DNA of 27,226 bases from positions 1 through 27,226 of the IMG/VR virus record IMGVR_UViG_3300007516_000109, one strand, 5' to 3'. The DNA is from a virus. Position 1 is the stretch's first letter. Each line of letters begins with the position of its first letter. The notes below the pieces were generated by a model. That model saw only the letters and a program-made list of their open reading frames with translations. It ran no database searches and was not told the DNA's origin. A program made the translations under genes and the position numbers. Below, in pieces: positions 22,232 to 27,226 of the stretch.

Positions 22232-23332
22232 TTAATTCAACCCTGCCAACCGCTTGATGTCAATTACATTGCTGTTGTCAGCAACTTCATCTACATATTG
22301 GCTACGGGCAGATTTATCGCCAGTGACTTCGGACACGGATTCTGTAATTACTTTGTTAGCTTTTACAGAGCGGTCTGTTAGAACAGCTGGAAGATACTTT
22401 TCAAACGCGCTTTTCAAACGTGATGTTTGTACGCTTTCGAGTAAATTACTCATGACTTCGGCTTTTTCCTTGTTCAAAGGGGCCAGCAAATTATCCAATG
22501 TAGCTTGACGCTCATTTGACTCTTTGATCATGCGTATTTCACGCTCTTTACTCTCATTAAGAACTTTTGCAGTCTTAATAAGTTTGATGGCTTCAGACAA
22601 CTTGGCATCTTTGTTTGCAATTGTGTCGTGCAACTTGCGTACTTCTGCTTTCTCATTGAGATGGGTAGCACCAAATTCACTTGCATATGCTTCAAAGATA
22701 CGACGACCAAAATTGTTCTCACGAGCAACTTTGATGTCTTCTTGTAATTGACTGAGTTCTGCCTTTAGATGACGGCTTACAGATTGACTCATTTTCTGTG
22801 CTGATTCTTTTACAAAACGGCGCTTCAATGATTCTAATTGGCCACGTGCTTCGCGAACTAAACGAACTTTTGTTTCTACAACTTCACGTTTGTCAGTTGC
22901 AAATTCTTGAATTTCACGGGCTAATGCATGCACAATAAATCCTTCCAATTTCTGGAGACCTTCATTGTGCTGCTTACGATCTTTGCGCAACTCGCCAATT
23001 TCTTCGGCTAATTTAGAAACCATGAAGCTGTTGAACTTCGTTGCGGATTCCTTCATTTTGCCATTGAATTTGACACGATCTTCTGTAATTGCTTGCTTTT
23101 CAGCTGCAATTGCTCGGATCTCAGTTGTAAGACCTTCTGTTACCATACGATCTAGGGCTTCCACCATCACTGTTTTGTCATGCTCGTAGCGTTGTGCGAA
23201 CTCTTCACGTAGTTCTGCACGAACTTGTTCACGAGCTTCTGTCATCTTGGCTTCCCAAGCTTCAGAGATCTCCTGGCGAGTTTCCTCGGTGATCAAGTCG
23301 CTATCTAGTAACGGTTTAATAGCATCTAACAT
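22232..23332 (-). CDS. 22: Prohead core scaffold protein gp22
   Basis: A 366-residue, highly charged and almost wholly helical protein with long coiled-coil-like stretches (for example MTEAREQVRAELREEFAQRY, ESLKRRFVKESAQKMSQSVS). It occupies the gp22 place between protease and capsid. gp22 forms the inner core that shapes the prohead and is later cut to peptides by gp21. Several L/I-x-E sites suit that. Conserved-looking parts are NNFGRRIFEAYASEFGATHL at about 205-225 and the C-terminal VIDIKRLAGLN. GGGAGGA precedes the ATG, which lies 2 nt from the stop of the protease gene. T4 gp22 has 269 residues, so this version is longer. Confidence 0.88.
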   Translation of the reverse strand: MLDAIKPLLDSDLITEETRQEISEAWEAKMTEAREQVRAELREEFAQRYEHDKTVMVEALDRMVTEGLTTEIRAIAAEKQAITEDRVKFNGKMKESATKFNSFMVSKLAEEIGELRKDRKQHNEGLQKLEGFIVHALAREIQEFATDKREVVETKVRLVREARGQLESLKRRFVKESAQKMSQSVSRHLKAELSQLQEDIKVARENNFGRRIFEAYASEFGATHLNEKAEVRKLHDTIANKDAKLSEAIKLIKTAKVLNESKEREIRMIKESNERQATLDNLLAPLNKEKAEVMSNLLESVQTSRLKSAFEKYLPAVLTDRSVKANKVITESVSEVTGDKSARSQYVDEVADNSNVIDIKRLAGLN

Positions 23333-23334
23333 GC

Positions 23335-23982
23335 TTATTCCTCCCTAATTTTAAGATCTTTGATCAGCTTTACTATTCCGCTTTTCAAATATCTTTGTAC
23401 CTTGTTGTCCGACCCAGCTTCTTTTGCCACTTCTAATAATCTATGTCCGTACTTCATATTCATGAGTCCTTCGTAAATTGCTGTTGGGTATGCATTTGGA
23501 GCACTGGGTTGTGCAACTACATCTACAGTGACTATTTCAAAGTCACTAACATGTCCTGTTCGGTCGTCGACATTTCCTGATCCACGACTTGAAACACCTA
23601 ATTTAACACCGCTGTCCAACATGGTTTTAACCAGTTGTCCCATTGGCGTTGGTAATATTTTTAATTTTCCATAACCTATTGAGCCGTCGCACCACATTTT
23701 ATCTATCATGTGGCTGACACGGTCTAAGTTAATTTTGAGATCATCGGGATGATCTACTTCGCCTAATACCGAATTGCCATTTTCAAGTTGTTCATTGATA
23801 GTGCCAACTGCTTTGCGGATCTCATGAGCCGGGTATATTCTTTCGTTGGCGTTACGTTTGTCACCTTCAATACAAATACCTTGCATGTAAAGGGTCTTAC
23901 CAGAGCCATCGGCGGCGTCCTCGCTCAGCAGTTTTACCTGCGCTTGCGAGAAGCTAAGATGCTCTTGTAGATAACGAGCCAT
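23335..23982 (-). CDS. 21: Prohead protease gp21
   Basis: A 215-residue serine protease of the T4 prohead family (S77). Visible motifs are GICIEGDKRNANERIYP at 35-51, NSVLGEVDHPDDLKINLDRV at 70-89 with candidate catalytic H78, GVKLGVSSRGSGNVDD at 125-140 with the candidate nucleophile S131 or S132, and DFEIVTVDVVAQPSAPNAYP at 147-166 with D154. It cleaves the scaffold, core proteins and capsid protein after L/I-x-E sites during head maturation. T4 gp21 has a similar size. It lies 6 nt after the core-protein gene, with no clear Shine-Dalgarno, and is followed 2 nt later by the scaffold gene, so the head genes probably form one unit. Confidence 0.95.
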   Translation of the reverse strand: MARYLQEHLSFSQAQVKLLSEDAADGSGKTLYMQGICIEGDKRNANERIYPAHEIRKAVGTINEQLENGNSVLGEVDHPDDLKINLDRVSHMIDKMWCDGSIGYGKLKILPTPMGQLVKTMLDSGVKLGVSSRGSGNVDDRTGHVSDFEIVTVDVVAQPSAPNAYPTAIYEGLMNMKYGHRLLEVAKEAGSDNKVQRYLKSGIVKLIKDLKIREE

Positions 23983-23988
23983 AATCTA

Positions 23989-24708
23989 TTAAACCGGTGA
24001 CTTGGTGTTTACGCCAGCTGCTTGTGTTGACACAGGCTTTGGTGCAGCGCCTTGGGCGGGACTAGTTGTCATGCCCATGTCTTTAACAGCAGGGTTAGCA
24101 CGACCAGCAGTTGCGCCATCAGTTGTTCTAACTGGACGAGCTGCCATTCCTTTGGCACCACTATTGGCGGCTACTGTAGATCTGCTGTTTGTTCCAGCTG
24201 GTTCTGTAGTAACTGGCTTTGGAGCAGCTTTAAGATCAACGTTTTCCATCATGCCCATTTCCGGCATCATTTCTTCGTCGTCCATGTCCATGTCCATGTC
24301 GTCGTTGGCTTCTTCTTCTCCGCCCATCATGGCTTCAAATTCGGCCATTAGTTCGTCGAGTTTGTCTTCAAGGTCAACAACACGGTCTTCGATGTCTTCT
24401 TCTTCGCCTTCTTCTGCACCAACTTCGGCGCCAAAGTCTTCAGCGTCATCCATTTCGACATCAAATTCTTCGTCTTCGCTCATACCTTCTTCTTCAGTTT
24501 CAACGTCAGTGATTAAATCGTCAGCAGCATCGCCGTCGTTCATCATACCTTCTTCAACTGTTTCTTCTTCGTCTGAGTCTTCTTCGTCCATCAAATTTTC
24601 ATAAATTTCGCGAGATGTCTCAACTACAATTTCATGAAAAAGTGCTTGTGCTTCATTTTCTTCATCGTTAATCACGTGTTCAATTAACTTTTCAAATTTT
24701 GATGTCAT
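23989..24708 (-). CDS. 67: Acidic prohead core protein, gp67-like
   Basis: A 239-residue protein. Residues 1-40 (SKFEKLIEHVINDEENEAQA, LFHEIVVETSREIYENL) resemble the T4 gp67 N-terminus in layout. A very long Glu/Asp-rich stretch (about 40-155) follows, including DDMDMDMDDEEMMPEMGMM, as in the acidic tail of gp67. The remaining 80 or so residues are Ala/Thr/Pro-rich (KPVTTEPAGTNSRSTVAANS), with two similar KPV-T-x-AGxN segments. gp67 is an inner core component cut by gp21. T4 gp67 has only 80 residues, so the tail is an addition. GGAGG lies 6 nt before the ATG, a very strong Shine-Dalgarno. Identity with gp68 cannot be excluded, but the acidity argues for gp67. Confidence 0.7.
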   Translation of the reverse strand: MTSKFEKLIEHVINDEENEAQALFHEIVVETSREIYENLMDEEDSDEEETVEEGMMNDGDAADDLITDVETEEEGMSEDEEFDVEMDDAEDFGAEVGAEEGEEEDIEDRVVDLEDKLDELMAEFEAMMGGEEEANDDMDMDMDDEEMMPEMGMMENVDLKAAPKPVTTEPAGTNSRSTVAANSGAKGMAARPVRTTDGATAGRANPAVKDMGMTTSPAQGAAPKPVSTQAAGVNTKSPV

Positions 24709-24803
24709 AATTTTCCTCCAGTAGGTTATGGCTCATGTTTATTACTTACATAAAAATAATAAACTTGGTACTTTTAGCGGCCAAAACTGGTGTTTTTGAC
24801 GTA

Positions 24804-24811
24804 AATTTATA
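24804..24811 (-). promoter_or_regulatory. Possible late promoter (TATAAATT) for the core-protein gene
   Basis: TATAAATT overlaps the end of the 73-residue gene, 96 nt before the gp67-like ATG. It is the closest match to the full T4 octamer in this gap, but the final base differs. Confidence 0.35.
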
Positions 24812-25028
24812 GGCCAGGGGGCTGAGCAGGCGGAGCGTATTGTTTACGAATGTCCTTCAGTTTTTCACTGTATTCGTATTGTCTTACGTCCGACATTTGT
24901 CGTAGTTTAGATAGTTGCTTTAATGTCAAACGAGTTTTACGCAATTGGCCTTGCTCGGGCTGGCTGTTGTCCTGAGAAATATCTTGATATCCTTCAGGTT
25001 GCTTTTCGTACAGTTCGTTTAAAATCAT
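24807..25028 (-). CDS. Small basic protein between portal and core genes (73 residues)
   Basis: The N-terminal half is Gln/Glu/Asp-rich. The second half (LRKTRLTLKQLSKLRQMSDV, then RQYEYSEKLKDIRKQYAPP) is basic and helical, ending in Pro. Similar RLTLKxLxKLR proteins lie next to gp20 in aquatic T4-like phages. The function is not known to me. The position suggests a small core or portal-associated protein, roughly where T4 has its core genes. Its late box ends 5 nt before the ATG and no Shine-Dalgarno is visible. It starts 8 nt after the portal stop. Confidence 0.75.
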   Translation of the reverse strand: MILNELYEKQPEGYQDISQDNSQPEQGQLRKTRLTLKQLSKLRQMSDVRQYEYSEKLKDIRKQYAPPAQPPGL

Positions 25029-25033
25029 AAAAG

Positions 25034-25039
25034 TATTTA
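25034..25039 (-). promoter_or_regulatory. Late-promoter-like box 5 nt before the 73-residue gene
   Basis: ATAAATACTTTTATG: the box overlaps the stop codon of the portal gene, and the ATG is at the expected transcription start. Confidence 0.55.
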
Positions 25040-26851
25040 TGCAGTTGCCGGAGGAACAGCACTTGGCGCAGTGCCAGGACCAGCAGGTGCGCCCTGGACG
25101 GCACCCATGTCAGCACTGCCGTCTGGTGGCATTGCAGAAAATGCATCACCGGTTTCGATATCACCTTCCATGCCAGCAGGGGTAATACCGATACTACGCA
25201 AGTCTTGTCCTTGTGTGGTTCTGAGTTCTGGCTGGTCGCGTTCTTCAAGCCATAGCTTAGAGTTTTCTGCAATCTCTTCTTGACTCAATCCCAAGTAACG
25301 TTCCATCAAGAAACGCTTGCTCATATAAGGCAACTGCTCCAATGAAGCAAACGTACTAACTCTACTTGTGTCCATTTCTGCTTGACGGTAGCTGGCAAAG
25401 TTCTGTGGCGGTCCAAGAACAATATCAAAAATACTGTTGTCAATGTTGAATCCGCGCCACTTCATAAACATCTTAAATTCGTCATCCAGTTTTTGCATGA
25501 TCAAACGCTGCAAGCGTTCGCAGTACTGGTTGAAACGATATTCTTGAATCAATGCTGTTCCTACTTTTCCGTCATTCATAGCACGGTCAGAGTCGTCTGG
25601 TCCAGTAGGCAAGTAGCTGCTGGGCACACGCAAGCCGCGGGCCATTTTGTTGTTGAAATACTTCAAGTCATCAATTTCGCCAAGGCCCGAACCGCCCGGC
25701 AGTGTGTCTACACTGGATCCTCGGCCGTCTGCTGTTTGGGGGAAAAAGTAATCTTCATTAATGCTGAGTGGATTGTATGCAGCATCCATCATGTTGGCGC
25801 CACCTCCGTTTACAGTGGGGATTCTACGCTGATGCATTTCATTTTTAACACGCTCAACAAAAGCCATAGCCATATGACTTGGCATATTGCCCACGTCAAT
25901 TTTGAATACTCTACGTTCCGGAGCACGGCTTACACGATAGATAAGCACTGCGTCTTCTAACAATTCTTTTTGTTTATAAACTTTGTAAATGTTTTCTAAA
26001 ATGCTTTGTCCAAATGGCCAAAAGAAGTCAAGTCCTTCATTCAAACTCAAATGCACAACGTGTTTGGAATCCACAGTGGTTTCGTTCATTGCTTGTGTAA
26101 ACCTACTGCCACTGGCACCGCCTTGTCCTCCACCGCCACCGCCAGGTGTTGAATAACTGTTTTGTCCTGCAGATCCTGTGGCACGACTCACATAGTAATC
26201 GCTGGTGGTTTTGGGGGCAATGCTTAAATTTTCAAAGTTGGGATTGATGTCGCGAATAACATACTGTTCGGGACGCTTGCCCTCACTTTCATTTACAATC
26301 ACACGACTTACTTTGACCATGTCAACCCAGTACATTTCAAATGTTTCTGGATCACGCACAAACACTTGATCGCCGTACTTGATGGTGTTGCGGAACAGTT
26401 TGAACATGCGTTGGTCCAGTTTGTTCAACTTGGTCCATTGCTGCAATTGTTTTTTGATAATTTCTACTTCGTGATCAGTAGGCGTATCTTTGAATACAAT
26501 GTCAAACGGTGTGTTGTTGTCTTCGTTGTTTTGTGTACTGAACTCAGCAATAATGTCTAAACATGCATTGATTTCTGAATCCATGTCCATGCTTTCGTAT
26601 TGATTGTATCGCTCAACACGGTTGGGATGCCCTGAATACACTTCTGGTAGGCGGCTTGCATAATTTCTAAAAGCAAAATCGTTGGCAGAGCCAGTGTTGC
26701 CGCTGCCTGTTTGTCTGTTGTAGCCGGGTAATCCGTTGGCATTGTTTCCGGAAATAGGACTAAGTTGTCCGTTGGCATCACCGTCAGCAATTTTGAAGTA
26801 CTTGCGCCACCCTCCATTGCGTCCGTTTTTGCCATTGTTTGATTCAGCCAT
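25037..26851 (-). CDS. 20: Portal protein gp20
   Basis: A 604-residue protein with the hallmarks of T4-like portals: VERYNQYESMDMDSEINACL at about 79-98, FRNTIKYGDQVFVRDPETFE, SLNEGLDFFWPFGQSILENI, LEDAVLIYRVSRAPERRVFK followed by IDVGNMPSHMA, and LKYFNNKMARGLRVPSSYLP. It forms the dodecameric ring through which DNA enters and starts prohead assembly. T4 gp20 has 524 residues. The extra length comes from a Gly/Asn-rich start, a Gly-rich loop at about 236-246 (GGGGGGQGGASGS) and a Pro/Ala-rich tail. AAAGGAA stands before the MAESN start and a GGTAAATAC box lies upstream, so an earlier in-frame ATG at 26877 is not favoured. Confidence 0.96.
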   Translation of the reverse strand: MAESNNGKNGRNGGWRKYFKIADGDANGQLSPISGNNANGLPGYNRQTGSGNTGSANDFAFRNYASRLPEVYSGHPNRVERYNQYESMDMDSEINACLDIIAEFSTQNNEDNNTPFDIVFKDTPTDHEVEIIKKQLQQWTKLNKLDQRMFKLFRNTIKYGDQVFVRDPETFEMYWVDMVKVSRVIVNESEGKRPEQYVIRDINPNFENLSIAPKTTSDYYVSRATGSAGQNSYSTPGGGGGGQGGASGSRFTQAMNETTVDSKHVVHLSLNEGLDFFWPFGQSILENIYKVYKQKELLEDAVLIYRVSRAPERRVFKIDVGNMPSHMAMAFVERVKNEMHQRRIPTVNGGGANMMDAAYNPLSINEDYFFPQTADGRGSSVDTLPGGSGLGEIDDLKYFNNKMARGLRVPSSYLPTGPDDSDRAMNDGKVGTALIQEYRFNQYCERLQRLIMQKLDDEFKMFMKWRGFNIDNSIFDIVLGPPQNFASYRQAEMDTSRVSTFASLEQLPYMSKRFLMERYLGLSQEEIAENSKLWLEERDQPELRTTQGQDLRSIGITPAGMEGDIETGDAFSAMPPDGSADMGAVQGAPAGPGTAPSAVPPATA

Positions 26852-26878
26852 TGAGAAATTCCTTTAACATACAGCATG

Positions 26879-26884
26879 TATTTA
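26879..26884 (-). promoter_or_regulatory. Late-promoter-like box (GGTAAATAC) for the portal gene
   Basis: It lies 27 nt before the portal ATG, in the gap after the upstream gene, and is followed by the AAAGGAA Shine-Dalgarno. Confidence 0.6.
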
Positions 26885-26891
26885 CCGTATG

Positions 26892-27226
26892 TTACTGTGC
26901 GTACTGTAAAAGTTTCTGCGACACGCCCAGCTGGTTTTGCATCACACGCACAATATCGTCTAGTCTTGACAGTTGCGCCGACATCAATCCCATTTGTTCG
27001 CTGTTGCCTTGCATTTCAACCGGTATGCTATTGCCATTTGGCAACGGTACCACTGCTTCTGTGCCATGTAATGTAGTTTCATACCCGGAGTCTGGCCCAG
27101 TTGCAATGCCGCCAAACTTATAACCACCGCCACCCATTTTTTGGTCAGCCCAAGTTTTCAAATCTCCAACAGTTGACATTTTTTGCAAATTAGGGTTTGC
27201 ATCAATCTGCTTTTGATTCACAGCAG
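26892..27226 (-). CDS. C-terminal end of a tape-measure-like or other tail protein (cut by window edge)
   Basis: The frame is open to the window edge, and the first possible start codon is only a GTG at 27221, so this is probably the last 110 or so residues of a longer protein. GGIATGPDSGYETTLHGTEA followed by VVPLPNGNSIPVEM is a motif that I know from the C-terminal ends of tape-measure and related tail proteins. It is followed by a helical end (LSRLDDIVRVMQNQLGVSQK). In T4 the genes before the portal are tail tube and sheath, so a tape-measure protein would be a different arrangement. The motif also occurs in other large virion proteins. Confidence 0.6.
   Translation of the reverse strand, partial: AVNQKQIDANPNLQKMSTVGDLKTWADQKMGGGGYKFGGIATGPDSGYETTLHGTEAVVPLPNGNSIPVEMQGNSEQMGLMSAQLSRLDDIVRVMQNQLGVSQKLLQYAQ

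Noticed and set aside
24002-24604. Plus-strand Ser-rich open frame opposite the acidic core protein
   Set aside because: GAA/GAT-rich codons read backwards give TTC/TCA/TCT, so a Ser-rich frame arises automatically. The minus-strand gene has a strong Shine-Dalgarno and a conserved position.
25382-25960. Plus-strand open frame opposite the portal gene
   Set aside because: It lies fully inside the conserved portal gene with no start signal. The product has no recognisable features.
1-27226. Search by eye for tRNA genes, integrase, att sites, IS ends and lysis genes
   Set aside because: Nothing convincing was seen. All gaps are short and are accounted for by promoters, hairpins or terminators.

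Overview
The window is a late (virion structural) gene block of a T4-like myovirus, most similar in style to tailed phages of aquatic bacteria. The main support is the minus-strand run portal (gp20), a small basic protein, an acidic gp67-like core protein, prohead protease (gp21), scaffold (gp22) and major capsid protein (gp23). This is the T4 order of the head-assembly genes. A neck/tail-completion group (gp13-, gp14- and gp15-like) lies at the other end. I see no tRNA, rRNA, CRISPR array, integrase or IS element. The host cannot be named from this sequence.

Layout, left to right. 1-1106 (minus): the start of an unknown gene, a small basic protein and a gp13-like neck protein. 1130-2275 (minus): an unknown 381-residue protein behind the only convincing host-type sigma70 promoter in the window. 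2365-5522 (plus): gp14-like neck protein, gp15-like tail terminator and a Nudix hydrolase. 5515-18412 (minus): an adhesin/fibre cassette. It holds a Rossmann-like enzyme, a short fibre, a 1565-residue fibre with about 39 copies of a 17-residue repeat, two further fibre or baseplate-decorating proteins, three small virion proteins, a second Rossmann-like enzyme and an apparently monocistronic virion protein. 18554-19714 (plus): a TPR plus GT9-like glycosyltransferase. 19704-20890 (minus): a tiny Pro-rich ORF, a small virion protein and a GIY-YIG-type free-standing endonuclease. 21005-27226 (minus): capsid, scaffold, protease, core, portal, and the C-terminal end of a tape-measure-like or other tail protein cut by the window edge.

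Regulation is unusually readable. A TAAATA box, often CTAAATA or GCTAAATA and resembling the T4 late promoter TATAAATA, sits in front of most transcription units. Genes fall into two groups. Some have a Shine-Dalgarno sequence and a normal leader. Four to five others have no visible Shine-Dalgarno, and the box ends 4-7 nt before the ATG, which would give leaderless or nearly leaderless mRNAs if the T4 spacing holds. Several units are separated by compact terminator/promoter elements, including one where the late box lies in the terminator loop and the ribosome-binding site lies in its stem.

The head and tail genes build the virion and the fibre cassette should determine host adsorption. Three sugar-enzyme-like genes scattered through and beside the fibre cassette suggest that a virion protein or surface glycan is modified, but this is inference from context and weak sequence resemblance.
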